From Tretioscincus oriximinensis (Eukaryota > Chordata > Lepidosauria > Squamata > Gymnophthalmidae), in NCBI GenBank assembly GCA_022410635.1, contig JAJVDF010000029.1, positions 2,491,596 through 2,555,595 of the forward strand: 64,000 nucleotides of DNA, in the 5' to 3' direction. This document shows positions 23,770-35,766 of the stretch, one piece after another (position 1 is the stretch's first letter; each line of letters starts with the position of its first letter). The translations under genes and the position numbers were made by a program. The notes under the pieces were generated by a model that saw nothing but the letters and a program-made list of their open reading frames with translations, was not told the origin of the DNA and made no database searches.

Positions 23770-24509
23770 CAGAGCAAGGAGAGAAGACACACCCACACAT
23801 AATAAACAAATGTGGGCATTAAGTTAAGAACTCCGTACTATCCTTGTAAGAATGAGACAGAGAGCAGAAATGGTGTGGGGAAAGGAATAAAGTATTAAAG
23901 TGGAATTAAATTCACTTCACTTTGCCAAAACCGCTTCTTTCACCCCATGAGAACTCCACCTAAGTGTATCTCCCAACTAACAAAATTATTGGGCAATCAA
24001 AGGTTTTGTTTGTTTTTAAATAAGATAATTNAGAAAACATAAGAAAACACTCCTCTACAATGGTATTCAAAATGCTGATACAGAGCAACTCTAATTAGAG
24101 TTCTTTTGGTTGTATCTGGAAGGAAGAAGTCCCAAGGGAAGTATGACAATATACCTCCCTGCACATCAATTGCCTATCCAGCAACCACTCTCAGAGCCGA
24201 TTTTTTACAGAGGGAAAACTCATCTGAAAGAGCCAGCCTGATTCACTCTAGCCAGTACCATACAGAAGGACCACAGTATTAGGCTGTGAGATGCGTGGGC
24301 TGGTCTATGCTTGGAAAACATAGTGAGATCAGGAGAGATCAGAAGGTGGAATAACATTTCAAAATAACATTTCTCCCTGTGATTTGTTAATGTCCCAGAG
24401 ACATAGAAATGGCTTTGCAGCCTTTTCCACACTGATACCTTTCAAACACTTTCTTCCTCAAATTTATTTTGATTATGTGGGAGAATGTGCTGGCTTCTTG
24501 AGAACCTTT
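23770..24509. other. Unique DNA, nothing recognised
   Basis: No feature that I can support. Confidence 0.4.
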
Positions 24510-24842
24510 AGCATGTACCACACTGCTAAAAGTATTCCACATAAGCGATTATAGATTCAATACAGCTGGCAATAATCGGGCCTGGATGTGTCAAGTCTGA
24601 CTGAACCTAATTATCAGTTAATTTTGGTTCACTGGTTGGTCGAATAACCAAAGGGACAATTACTTTTTCACATGGGTAATAGGTGTTGGATAACCTTTTT
24701 CCTTCAATAAATGAAATGATCAATTTACTCAAGCTGTCTTTGTCTTGTACTGAATTTTGTTTGGAGATCGGAAACAATTACGTTTGATGAAAAATGTAGA
24801 AATGGAAAAAAATCAAGAAAACAAAAACTTTCTCACAATTCG
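24510..24842 (+). mobile_element. Tc1-like DNA transposon relic, 3' region
   Basis: The segment matches, from memory, the noncoding 3' part of a Tc1-like family. It has GACTGAACCTAATTATCAGT, then CAATTACTTTTTCACATGGG, GTGTTGGATAAC, CTTCAATAAATGAAATGATC, GTCTTTGTCTTGTA and TTTGTTTGGAGATCGGAAAC in the expected order. The right end near 24820-24842 is degraded (AAAACTTTCTCAC in place of the terminal repeat). No transposase frame is left. The upstream edge is uncertain. Confidence 0.6.
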
Positions 24843-26256
24843 GAACTTTCTTCTTCCCCTACTGAATACCCCCTGAAATGTTTAGGAAACCTCCTGAAAG
24901 TATTAATTGAGGCCTTTGTTCAAAGTAGAATGAACAAGGCACCAATACAAGGAGCATTGCTTCCTTTTAATCCAGCACTTACTTGAACCTTCCAGTTCTG
25001 CAGAAGCCAGGTAAAAATAAAGATGCTTTGGGAAATGTAGGAAAGTGTGCACATTGCAAGCGTTGCATAGAACTATTTTTTAAAAACAAAAGGAATAGTA
25101 GCCCTCAATTATTGAGCATGAGGCACTGTAGCTGGTTGATGGCTGTTGTCTAGCAAACATATCATTCAGGGATATTAACTTCTATCTCTTTCAGAGACAG
25201 AGTTAAGAATCAATTCCAGCAGTCCCTTTCCTGTCATTCATGAGTATCTGTGGCTATGCTACTCACTATGGGCTAATTAAGTTGCTTCCAATCCTTAAAA
25301 CACATGCACAGATATAACAATATCTGAAAAGCAAAGTCTGTCTTCCACAGCCATATATGTGGGAGTATCTTACTAGAAACTGAATTACAGCAGAAAGTTG
25401 TAGAATTCCTCATGAGGGCATCAACCAGCCAATCTTCTGCATACACAGCCTTGTCTGCCCTTGTCTTCTGGAGTTACCGCAGTCTGAAAAAAACTTTTCA
25501 GGTACTGTATACGACCTTTGCTGCACTTACCTATCAGTGGTTGGAATCAGTGGGTATGAACCACAGAAAAGCATGGCCTGCAACATCTGCATGACAGTCC
25601 TGACCCAAGCCAGATCTTTTCCTGATGTCAATACCCATTTTAAACCAAATTCTGAGTCCTCGGAACAAAGATTCCTGTCCTCTGAAACTCTGGAGGAAGC
25701 ATTTACATCAGTATTTACAATGAGCACATTTAAATATATACAATTCCTTCATTAATCTAATACATTTCTATTTACAATGTGCAATATATATTCCTATATT
25801 GCTTAACCCTGTATCATTATGCTACCACCCTTCCCTTCACACAATAAACATTTTATACTGTATAATTAAAGTTTCAGGAACATCTTTAATACATTTAATA
25901 ACTTGTGCTCCCCTCCATTGATATTCTTGTCAGTATATAATAAGCTTTTTCCAATTATTCATCCATTAATTTTGATTTTTGNCTATTTGCATCCTCTCTA
26001 TCCATTACAAAATCTATCATCAGTTGACCGCCAAACAATGCTTCCATCTTATAGTTTTCTATTTGGGTTTATCTTTCCATCCAAACGTTATTACTGTTTG
26101 GGCAGCCATAATCATTTTGTTCATAACCATCTTGGGTTATGATGTTCTTGAATTCTTGCAAAATGGCTAGTTCTTTATGAAAAGTATATTTTCTATATGT
26201 TTAGCCAAACTGAGGACAAACATTAGTAATTTCTATACGTTTCATATTAAATGAAT
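24843..26256. other. Unique DNA, nothing recognised
   Basis: AT-rich, no recognisable repeat. Short frames 25412-25755 lack any motif. Confidence 0.4.
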
Positions 26257-26623
26257 GGGTAGAAAAGTGAGAACAGACAAAGGAAAGTATTTTTTCACCC
26301 AGAGGGTCATCGGCCTGTGGAATTTACTTCCTGAAGAGGTAGTGGTAGCTAACAGCTTGGATAGTTTCAAGACAGGACTAGGCAGGTTTATGGACACCAA
26401 GGGTATAAATGAATGCTAGGATGGATGTCTGGTTGTTGCCTCCAGGAGGGAGCAACAGGCAGGACCTCTGAAATACCATTTGCAGGGAATCATGAACAGA
26501 TGCATATTTTGCTTTCCTCTGTTCAGGCTGCCCAGGTGCATCTGGTGGGCCTCTGTGTGAGACAGAATGCTGGACTAGATGGGCTGTGACCTGATCCAGT
26601 ACGGCTCTTCTTATGTTCTTATG
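26257..26623 (+). mobile_element. CR1/L3 LINE 3' fragment, sense
   Basis: It starts in the coding 3' end (GGGTAGAAAAGTGAGAAC; GTCATCGGCCTGTGGAATTT) and reaches the coding stop TAG in GAATGCTAG at about 26412-26420. It ends with CTCTTCTTATGTTCTTATG. It is very close to the main LINE at 38990-40899, so it is a relatively young 5'-truncated copy. It informs the stop position of the main LINE. Confidence 0.95.
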
Positions 26624-28461
26624 TATATAGGTGCCTAAATGGCTGCACCCAGCCAACATTGGTATAAAGAGTGTTAGCTGACAGAGTGTTTGATACCATC
26701 TTATTATTAACTTCATTCGAAGTTCTTTTTATCTCATATTTTTTATTTTTGCTAATGGTGCTCTTCCATGGCACCAAAATGCTTCCCCTTTAGTCTCAAC
26801 ACAAGAGACATGTCTTTATGACCAGGGCAGTGGTCAGTCATGTGATTGAGTTGAATGGTAATCCATCAGGCCAGCTCTCCCTGACTGAGATCATGCTCCA
26901 TTCTATATGGACAGAACATACCTGCATGGGTAGGGCCTTGGATCAATGAGATCCAGAACCACACTACACGGGTTCTCAAAATCAGGGTTCATACTGAAAG
27001 GACTTACATTAGGAATACTAGATAAAATATGGGGTACAAGTTTACAATTTTAATGGGTGTATAAAACTGATTTTCCCCTCAGATGCAACAGACATTTGAA
27101 GCTGCACCTAGTGAAAAGTTCTATCTTCTATAGCCATTAAAGGAGTAAATTTCTATCCTGAATTTCATCTGGTAACCTTAGCCTGTAGTAGAAATAAATT
27201 AATATATGGTAATCAATCAATCAATCATTGAATTAGATGTCATTTTGGTCCTAGTAACTAGTGCGGATTAAGGAAGGGAATCAACAGTACATTGCAGTAT
27301 GTGAACGAAGTGAAATACACTGGGCCTTTATACTCTTTAAGATAACAATCTCTCCGATATGCAGTGAAGCTATAAAAGAGATAAGGCTAACTTTCTCGCT
27401 GTTGGAGAAAGAGCATGAAGCAAATGTGGTCTACACAATGAACTCCCCAGAGGGATCTTCTATAGACCCTTGGGTAGTCATTATGATTTGATATTTATGA
27501 GGTGGCACACCTGTGAAATTGAGCTTCACTCCAACCCACTACTCTTATTGACAGTTGTTTTCCCCAGAGAGCCTGCTGAATATACTTCTCTTCTATTGAT
27601 CCTTGCAGTGAGCTGCCATTAGTGATGCCTCCACCTTCTCGGGCCCCCTCCCTCTCCCACTTTATGCAAGCCCATTTCAAAGCAGAGGAAAAAGTCAGCC
27701 CTTGATTTTAGAGATGAGAAGCACAGACCCAGGTGCCAAACAAAAAGACACTCCATTTCAGAATGCTAGCAGAGGCACATGAAATAAGGTTAACCGCATG
27801 CATGTGATTAGCAAAACCTTTCAATTCTCCCTGCCTGCCCACAAGGAAGGTATTGATTATCTTTTCTTCCTGCTTTATGAACCCATTCGTTAATGGGCTG
27901 GAAGCTTGTAAATGTTCATTGGATTTCCTATCAAAGTGGCCTGAATGAACAAATGCAGACATTTTTATGAGGAGGAGAGTTAGGGACCTGCTGACACCTG
28001 CTAGGAAGCTTCGATAAACACACTTTCTCAGCTAAACGCCCACCTTATTTACCTTCACACCTCCTCTTGGTTTCCTCATCTCAGATGCCAAATTGCTAAA
28101 CTGTTTTTGCAAAAAGAAAAAGGAAAAAAGTGGGGGGCATTTCTTCATCAGATGCTAAGTAGTAACAACTTTTGCAACTTCAGGACATTTTGTCAATGAT
28201 TGGAGAGTAAATTTAAACTCCATCAAAAGTTCAATTGAGGGCTACAGTCTGTGTAATTTTAAGTTAATTTTTCTGCAACACTTGGACAGTGTAAATTAAT
28301 CTATTACTGTTTGACAGCGTAGTGATTTCTCTTGAGTAAAATGTACGTGGCTACGTTAGCTGCTGCTGTTAAAGAGTTCAAAACATACAAATGTACCAGT
28401 TTATGAAGAGTAGTTTACTGAACTTCAACCTATAGCTCATTATAGACGCAAACGAGCAAAA
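26624..28461. other. Unique DNA, candidate conserved noncoding region
   Basis: No transposon recognised. The parts 27840-27970 and 28160-28330 are repeat-free with balanced composition and could be conserved regulatory sequence; this is inference without an alignment. An (AATC)n run sits at 27211-27227. Confidence 0.35.
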
Positions 28462-29450
28462 GTTATTGTAAAGAGCTCCAGAGGGATCTCCTGAAAGGGG
28501 GTGAGTGGGCAACAAAGTGNCAAATGCAGTTCAACCTAAGCAAGTGCAAAATAATGTACACTGGGGCAAAGAACCCCAATTGCTCCAATCAACTGTTTTC
28601 TGTTTTCATTACCCTGAACAGTTTCGTGCCACCAGCAAATTTGGCTATGTCACTGTTTACCCCAGCATCCAGATCATTTATGAATATACCGTATTAAAAA
28701 GCATAAATCCCAGTACTGAACCCTGGGGAACTCCACTTATCTCATCTTTCCAGCCAGAAAACTCTCCATTTATTACTATCCTCCGTTTTCTATCATTTAG
28801 CAAGTTTCCAATCCAGGACAGGGCCTGTCCACTTTTGATGAAGGACTTTGTCAAAAGCCTTCTGAAAGTCTAGTTAGAGAATTCCAGCAAGTTTGGAAAG
28901 CATTATCCACCTTTGGAGAAGTCATGCTGAGTTTCATTCAGCAATGTGTGCTTCTCCATTTGTTCAGTAATTTTATCCTCAATCATGGTTTTNAACACTT
29001 TATCTGGAACTGATGTTAAACTGATTAATCTATAATTTCTGGGATAACATCTGGATCCTTTTTTGAAGATTAGTGTTATTTTTGCTACTCTTCAGTCTAC
29101 TGGCACAATGCCTGACCTTAAGGAAAAACTCTACATTTTGGATAGAATTTCAGCAATTTCACATGGGAGCCATTGATGAATTCTGAGATAAATGCCATCT
29201 GGCCCTAGGGATTTATTAATGTTCAGTTTAATAAGGCTAGTAAGGATTTCCTCCCTTGTTCTCTCAATCCAGTTTAATTCCTCTGATGTTCTTCCTGAAA
29301 TAGGAATTCCTTGTGGTCCTGCCAAGCTGAAGGCAACATTTCTGAGACCTTGGAAGTCTCAAAGAGCAACAGTAAGGCCAAAGATTAGACTTTTGTACTA
29401 ATGAATCCCATAATTCCTTTTTCTTCAGGTTTGCATCTCTAGGCATTTAT
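28462..29450 (-). mobile_element. CR1/L3 LINE fragment, internally inverted
   Basis: From 28587 to about 29450 the sequence is antisense L3 reverse-transcriptase region. The minus-strand peptide at 29131-29325 (SEELNWIERTREEILTSL) aligns with EELNEIEITREEVLASL of the main LINE. The adjoining 28462-28586 is in sense orientation and corresponds to the next element segment (main-LINE 39912-40040: GAGTGGGCAACAAAGTG, CAAGTGCAAAATAATG). The breakpoints coincide on the element, so a ~125-bp segment is inverted at the junction. The 3' half of the element is absent. Confidence 0.85.
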
Positions 29451-29875
29451 TCTTCCAAAGACCTTCAAGTGGTTCAATTACTGATTATTTTATTTATTTA
29501 TTTACATCTCAGCAACTTATTGAGAACTCTAGTGATTATTTGACTACCTGTTCAATATGTATTATAGAATGTATGGTGCAAACATATATGCTGAGAGATA
29601 AATTGTTATCCTAACCACAAGTCAGCTTAGGATCCCTGAAAGGTATACTAAGAAACAATGAACAACTGGGGATAATGCACCATGGTGGTAGGCAATAATG
29701 TGATGACACCTGGCAACCAGATCAAAGCAAATGGCAGAACAAGAGCACTCTCTCCAATGACAATGATGCATCAAAGGAAAACCATATTGGTCAGAAAAAA
29801 AGAAAAGAAAAACAATCTGATTATAAGGCAATGGGATGGCAAACCTGAAGGTCATACATAAAGTTTGTTTGTCAT
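29451..29875. other. Short unique stretch with ATTT run
   Basis: A (TTTA)n run lies at 29488-29502; nothing else recognised between the L3 and L1 fragments. Confidence 0.4.
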
Positions 29876-30868
29876 AAAAGTGGCACAGCTATGGCAGTAT
29901 CAAATTACATAAACAAAACAAACAAAAGAAATTATAAGGAAAAGAGATGATAAATATGAATTTATAATAATAAAAGTAATGAATCGGGAAAGTAAAATAG
30001 GCTCAGAGCTATATAAAACTTTAAATGACAACAGTCTGGTAATCAAATCAGAAATTAAAAGGAAATGGGAACAGGACATAATTCAGAATGATGAAATAAA
30101 CAAAATAATAGCTAATATAAAAAAGAAAAATATGAACAGTATAAAAGAAAGCAAGAGGAAAATTCTTCACAAATGGCACCTTACCCCAACAAAAATATGT
30201 CATTACAATCAAAATATCACAAGACTGCTGGCATGGTTGCCAAATAAGAGGTTATTATAATCACTTAATATGGGGATGCAAAGAAGTGCAAAAATTTTGG
30301 AAAATCATAGAAAAGGAAATAAACAAAATGCTTAATACATCAATACTACTGTCTAACAAAACGGTGGTGCTATTAGCAGATTTGAATAATATAAGCTCAA
30401 TTGATAGAAGGAATATAACTGAAGATCTTATAGCCTGTGCACAGTTGGTAGTACTGAATGGGTGGAAAGACAAACAAAAATGGACTAAATGGAAATGGTA
30501 CGATTGCGTAATAGATAAAATTACAGTGGAAATTAGAACAAGGATAAATTTCAACAATAATATAAAAAATAAGGAAAGTCAAGCAAAAATGGGAGACAGT
30601 AAAGAACTATTTACTGACAGATATAACCCAAATAGATAAAAAATTAAAACTACAAATAACCTAAACTATGTAAAAATAAGCTATTTCTAAGGCACAGGTT
30701 CTGAATAATACAAAAATAATTTTAAGGTAAATATAAAATGTAGAAAGTAGCTAAATCCNAAAAAGGGGGAGGGGAGGAGAAGATTGGGGAGGGGAATGTC
30801 CAATGAATGTATTACTATTGTACTGTAGATCTGCACAAATGGATAAAAATTTTNAAAAAAAGTGGCAG
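29876..30868 (+). mobile_element. L1 LINE 3' end (ORF2 C-terminus plus 3' UTR)
   Basis: The frame 29979-30260 carries KWHLTPTKICHYN, the L1 ORF2 C-terminal 'HLTP' motif. After a frameshift the frame 30286-30639 continues with QKFWKIIEKEINKML and a C-terminal WKDKQKWTKWKWYDCVIDKI region. A 3' UTR follows with a G-rich tract at 30765-30795 (GGGGG, GGGG, GGGG), then an A-rich tail near 30850-30860. AAAGTGGCA at about 29878-29886 and again at about 30860-30868 may be a short target duplication. The copy is 5'-truncated and frameshifted, hence inactive. Confidence 0.8.
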
Positions 30869-31084
30869 CTGCCAAGGAGGAGCAATTCTGAATCACTTTT
30901 ATGTCTATTGGAACACCAGCTTGGAACACATTATAGAGATTGTCATCATATTCACTAATGACTCTCAAACAATATACAGCTGGGTATCCCATTGTGACTA
31001 GAGGCCATATCCAAAACCATGAAAAGGAAAAGCACACCTTCTGATAGTGGTAGGTTCAAAATCCTCAGAGGCTGCCTGGAGACT

Positions 31085-31145
31085 ATCGGGAATAGGACAG
31101 GGTATAAATAAATATATAAATATATAAATAAATATATATATATAC
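31085..31145. repeat. (ATAA/AT)n simple repeat
   Basis: AT-only array of ATAAAT and TATA units immediately upstream of a Tc1-type MITE half. Confidence 0.9.
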
Positions 31146-31152
31146 ATACAGT

Positions 31153-31192
31153 GAATGTTAAAGTATTCCCTTAATTGTTTTGAGCAGTATAT
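31153..31192 (+). mobile_element. Tc1-type MITE, single arm
   Basis: One arm of the fold-back element at 10801: GTTAAAGTATTCCCTTAATT then TTGAGCAGTATATA. The opposite arm is missing and is replaced by the AT array. Confidence 0.8.
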
Positions 31193-31286
31193 ATATAAAA
31201 TAAATAAATATCCACCCATATCTGGAACACTCTGACCAGTTCAGTATCCACCATAAAAATTCCCATGATATTCACCACTGAATATA

Positions 31287-31496
31287 CAGGGTGCTTCAAA
31301 AATATGTATACACACTTTGAACTTCCATACGATGTACAGAATCAGTGGTGCCTCATTAACATTTGTTATTTACGTTTTATTTACATTGGACTTTAAGCTT
31401 TCTAATTTCCTGAAATTTAACTTTGTAGAACAGTAGAACAGTAAATAAATTTTCTATGGAAGTTCACAGTGTGNATACATTTTTTGAAGCACCCTG
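31287..31496. mobile_element. Mariner-type MITE, 210 bp, TA duplication
   Basis: The ends are CAGGGTGCTTCAAAAA at 31287 and the inverted TTTTTGAAGCACCCTG at 31496, with TA on both sides (31285-31286 and 31497-31498). The terminal repeats extend about 40 bp with a few mismatches (TGTATACACACTTTGAACTT against the inverted AAGTTCACAGTGTG-N-ATACA). No coding sequence. TA duplication plus the CAGGGTG terminus fits the mariner group. Confidence 0.85.
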
Positions 31497-31498
31497 TA

Positions 31499-34400
31499 TA
31501 TAACTGACAACCCCACTGTGACCAAGGGCCATATCCAGAGCCATAAAGGAGGCAGCCATACCATCTCCCAGTTCTAGCCTCTCCNATTTACCCTGCTATA
31601 GCCATGCGTACTAGCACCCATTTGGTGCAACTATTGTGCAAGGGAACAAAGCAGGTATTAGGATAGAAAGAAGGGAAACAGCTAACGTTCAGTTCTCTTT
31701 GCAATTTCTACACCACCTCAGCCTGGGGTGTAGCAAACATCTGTTCTTGCTATAATACTGTGCCCAAAGCTACGTTTTTATTGAGACAAAGACTGCCTCT
31801 AAATACAATGTAATCACCACAATCTTCTCAGCACTGTATTAGGCATACGAAACAAAGCTGAGGTTACATGCAATAAACATATAGATCTCACATTGTCCAC
31901 ACATGGTAGGAGGCACAGTAAAACCAATCTTATAATGCTAGTGGCAAAACTAAGCATCGTTTGGGATAATTGCATATTAAAACAATAAACACAAGTACAA
32001 TTTAGCACTATTCCTTTTTCTGTTCACAGAATATTTTTACTTTTCAGCCATCTACCTGCCACACGTTTNTACTCCCTCAAATGGATGAGACTCAGTCTGT
32101 TTATCTGATGCACATTTCTTCAACAAAACCAATGCTCTGGGATCAATTTAGACTTTCCCTTATACCAATTCAACACTTTGCAGGAAGATAGAGAAGAGCA
32201 TGTGCGCTTGTTTGTAATAATTGTGCAACAAGAGTGTCTCTCATCAACAGAATCATGTCAGATTTGAAATCTCATGTGTTTCTACCAGCACATTGATGGG
32301 CAGCTAGATGATGAATTGCTGAGCAGCTCCCCTTCTACGCCACTGTTTCTGGCTGCCTGTGTCTTTCATGCCATGACTTTCCTCTAAAATTCGAATGCTG
32401 TAAGTTTGTCTTCTATTATAGATTGACAGTAACCAAATAAATTCTGTTCACCCACTACTCTTTTCTGATTTTCCTGACGGAAGCTTAGCCTCCAACAAAA
32501 ATTAATAATTACAACAGATCTGGGGATTTCCAACATCTCCAAATGCCCCCTGGCTTTAATGTGAATTAAAGGAATTTTTGGCAGTAGATAGACAAAATAA
32601 TGCTATCAGTTCTTACTGTATAGATGGGCTTTTTCATCATTTTTCCTTGAAGACAGTTGCATTGAGACATAATGTAAAAAATCTTTCTTCTTCCTACTGG
32701 AGACTTAGTAACACAAGCAAAGGATGCCTAGTGACAGTAGAACAGCCCACAGTACTAATAAATTTAAATTAGCAATACCTGTGCTTCCAGCTGCCAATAA
32801 TATATCTAAGGGTTTCTGCCAGCAAGGCAAGAAATAAAGTGGTAGTTCGCTTTGTATCCACCTTCCTCTCTGCATTTGTGATTTAGTTAAAGTTGTAAAG
32901 GAAAACTGGAAACTAAATTTCTTTGTCTTAAAGTGGTCTACTCTCTTTATAATGTTGGAGCAAAACACTGCAAGTGTAAACCAGGTGGTCTTAATTAATG
33001 GTAACAAATTAGGAGAAGATGGCACAAATATAAAGGCCAATCCTGCATGGTATAAGCTATTCTACATCAAGCTGGAACATACTACCTAGTCTGTCCTTCA
33101 GACTGGGCAAGACCTCATGTAATACACCAGACTGTGGCTGCAACCACATAGCTGCAACCTACCTATACACGTGCGATCGGGGGGCAGGTTCACCAGACTG
33201 CATCACTCTCCTCAGTGCTCAATGCACTGAAAAGCTGTCGCGTCCCAATTTCTTGTAGCGGAGAAAGGGCGATTCAGCAGGGGAGCCATTCAGAGGTGTA
33301 TTGCTATAATTGGCTTTATAATATGGCACGCAAAGTCCCAAAATAGCTGGGAATCGGCAATCAATCAAACCCGGTGGCTCTGAGATCCCACTTGAAAGGA
33401 AGCAGAGCCTACAGTGGTTGCCATGGTGGCACATGCTCCTCACAAGGAGGTCCCCAAGAGCAGCCTGAAGCAATGGAGATAAGTGCATGGGAGAACTGAT
33501 CCCCTAAAGCCTGCTGTAGGCTTAAAAATGCTACTTTGCCTTGTGTGTGGAGGCACCCATAGTGTAGTGTGATCTAGCCCCAGCCACAGGCTTCAAATGT
33601 TGTGCTCAGCTTTGAGCTGGACCCAGTCCTTGAAGGCCAGAAACAAAAGTTGATGGCTTCATTTTTTNAAAAAAAAATCCATTTATAGAACATTCAGACG
33701 TAGAATCAGGAATATGATTCATTCCTCCCTCACAAAAAACCTGGTCATCACATTATAAAATAGTTGAACTTAAATGAAGACATAGTAGTACATTTTTCCA
33801 TTATGAAAATTGTTTTGTCCAGCATTATTTTGTTGGGTATGTCTTCCCTTTCCTCTAAACTCTTAAAAGGAAAACATATCATTTCTGCTAATCTTTTCTC
33901 CTTAATGAAAAGTATATAGATCTCCCCAACTTCCTTTATGCACACACATCTAGCTCAATTTAGAACATTAATTAGCAATGAATTACCAGTGTAAATCCTA
34001 TGCAAAGCCCCAGACCCACCAAGATGAATTCCTCTGAGAGACATAGAAAATCTTATGTTAATACCTTTCCTTTTTTTCATTAAGCAATTACTTTACAAAC
34101 CATTTGTCAGCAAATGCTGAATGCCTACTCTCATCCATAGCCCTGGAATATAAAGTTTGAACAATTAATTACTGAATGGCTTATTATTTCTCACTAGTAC
34201 ATGGTTAGAAACAGATGTCTGCACATACATCTATACAAGCAGAGTTTCATCAGAAGCTACATAGGTGTTCCAAATAACTCTGAAACTGAAGTTTTCCTTT
34301 TTTTCCATTTCCCGAAAATAAATATGATTGCTAACTAAATTGCAATTACTACTTGCAGTTTGCCTCCTAGTGAACTGGTCGTGAAGTCCACAATTAGTAA

Positions 34401-34679
34401 TTTTTTTTTAACCTGACGTATTTTAGTGGCAATGTATTGACTGAATTTTATCTTCCATATTAGCCAAGATTATTATAATAAAAGATATCTCACCACCGTT
34501 GTCTATACAGCATAATATGGGCAAAATCTGCTCTCATATATTTTTTTATTTCAGCTTAGGTCATTTCAAGAAATGAAATGGTGGTGGACTGTAGACCCAA
34601 TGGGATCATAGATAGGTGTTTGATGTGCACAAAAATGCATTAGGAACATTCCATTTGTAAGGGGACATACCCTAAACCT
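31499..34679. other. Unique DNA, nothing firmly recognised
   Basis: The block 33120-33600 is locally GC-rich and may hold a degraded DNA element (GTGGCTGCAACCACATAG near 33133; GTGTGTGGAGGCACCC near 33543), but the ends do not pair well. No exon signal seen. Confidence 0.35.
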
Positions 34680-34906
34680 TTTATAGGATTAGATAAATTC
34701 ATGGAGACCAGGTATATCAATGGTTCTAAAATGGATTTAGCTCAGGCTGGAGATATAGACAAAATGGCTCTAAATCAGTTGCAGAGAAGGGAGAACAGTT
34801 TCCTTCTATTGTTTCAAGCTCCCCAGATGCAATTGGTGAACTCCTGAGACAGGAGACTGGACTGAATGACCTGTAGCCTTATCCAGCAGGGTCCTCTTAT
34901 GTTCTA
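34680..34906 (+). mobile_element. CR1/L3 LINE 3' end, old copy
   Basis: Matches the last part of the L3 element in order: GATTAGATAAATTCATGGAG, GCAATTGGTGAACTCCTGAG, GGAGACTGGACTGAATGACC, CTTATCCAGCAGGGTCCTCT and a CTTATGTTCTAATG terminus. Divergence from the main LINE is high, so the insertion is old. Confidence 0.8.
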
Positions 34907-35124
34907 ATGCGCCAGTTTTCATTTTTAATCCACATGATTAGAAGATGCTCTTTCAAAGTGAATTTTCTGGCCTTTAACATGAACTGGAAGTAGGACAGGA
35001 ACATAAGCAGCCACATGCTACCATCACTAAGGTGCTTTTGACGTGCCTTTTTATCGCATGTTCCAGTATGCAGATGGGAAGCTGCTATTCTGGAATACAG
35101 CAAAGCCCTGTGCAGAAAAGGTTT
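34907..35124. other. Unique DNA, nothing recognised
   Basis: Short spacer before the L1 insertion. Confidence 0.4.
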
Positions 35125-35766
35125 AAGATTACTTTTGCAATGTCAGATAGTAGTTATTGGAGAATGGAAAGATAGGAATATGTGGGAAATCTGGAGATGA
35201 CAGGATTATGTAACGAGTAAGATAACAGTCAATATTAGAAATGCTAGAACAATAAATCAGGGTCAATCTTCGAAAGAAAGAGAGAGGAAACAATGGCTGC
35301 ATCCACACACAGCCTTATTCTGGGCTGTCCCTCGGAATAGGAGACTGCCAACCACATGCTAGTGTAGACTATGGCAGGCCCCAAATGGGACCTGCCATAG
35401 TCTATACTGGCATGTGGATGGCCAAGCTCTGTCCCAAGATATGACCCAGAATAAGGCTTCATGTGGATGGGGTATAATGGTGGGAGAGAGAAGGAAATTA
35501 TCTACTGCGTTATTTAACTCAAGGAACAAAAATTGAAATCTTCAATATGTAATATACAATAATGTTTAATAAGAATATATAAAGTTGAGCACTCTGTGTT
35601 AATATAAATAGTGACAAAATTTTCCAAGTACGTAACTATAAAGTAATTTTAGTGTTANTGATTTTCCCATTCGGTTTGAGGGGGAATCGGAGGTTAGGGT
35701 GGGAGTACCAATGTATGTAAAATACCNATATATATATATATATAAAAGATTACCTTTGCAATGTCA
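35125..35766 (+). mobile_element. L1 LINE 3' end with 21-bp target-site duplication
   Basis: The 21-bp sequence beginning AAGATTAC and ending TTTGCAATGTCA occurs at 35125-35145 and 35746-35766 with one mismatch, bracketing the insert. Reading from the left, the coding tail WKDRNMWEIW...DYVTSKITVNIR aligns with WKDKQKWTKW...DCVIDKITVEIR of the L1 at 29876-30868. The 3' part contains a G-rich tract (TTGAGGGGGAATCGGAGG) and ends in TA repeats, where poly-A would be expected. A fold-back MITE (35300-35469) lies inside, in the coding tail. Confidence 0.85.
35300..35469. mobile_element. Fold-back MITE inside L1 (about 80-bp arms)
   Basis: Left arm 35300-35380 starts CATCCACACACAGCCTTATT; the right arm, read inverted from 35469, starts CATCCACATGAAGCCTTATT. 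Both continue through CTGGG and a CATGC-AGT-TAGACTATGGCAGG block with roughly three-quarters identity, leaving a few bases at the centre. It interrupts the L1 reading frame. Partial matches to the outer end occur at 49660-49692. Confidence 0.85.

Noticed and set aside
33120..33600. GC-richer block as a CpG island or DNA transposon
   Set aside because: CpG content is not clearly raised by eye, and the candidate terminal repeats do not pair well enough.
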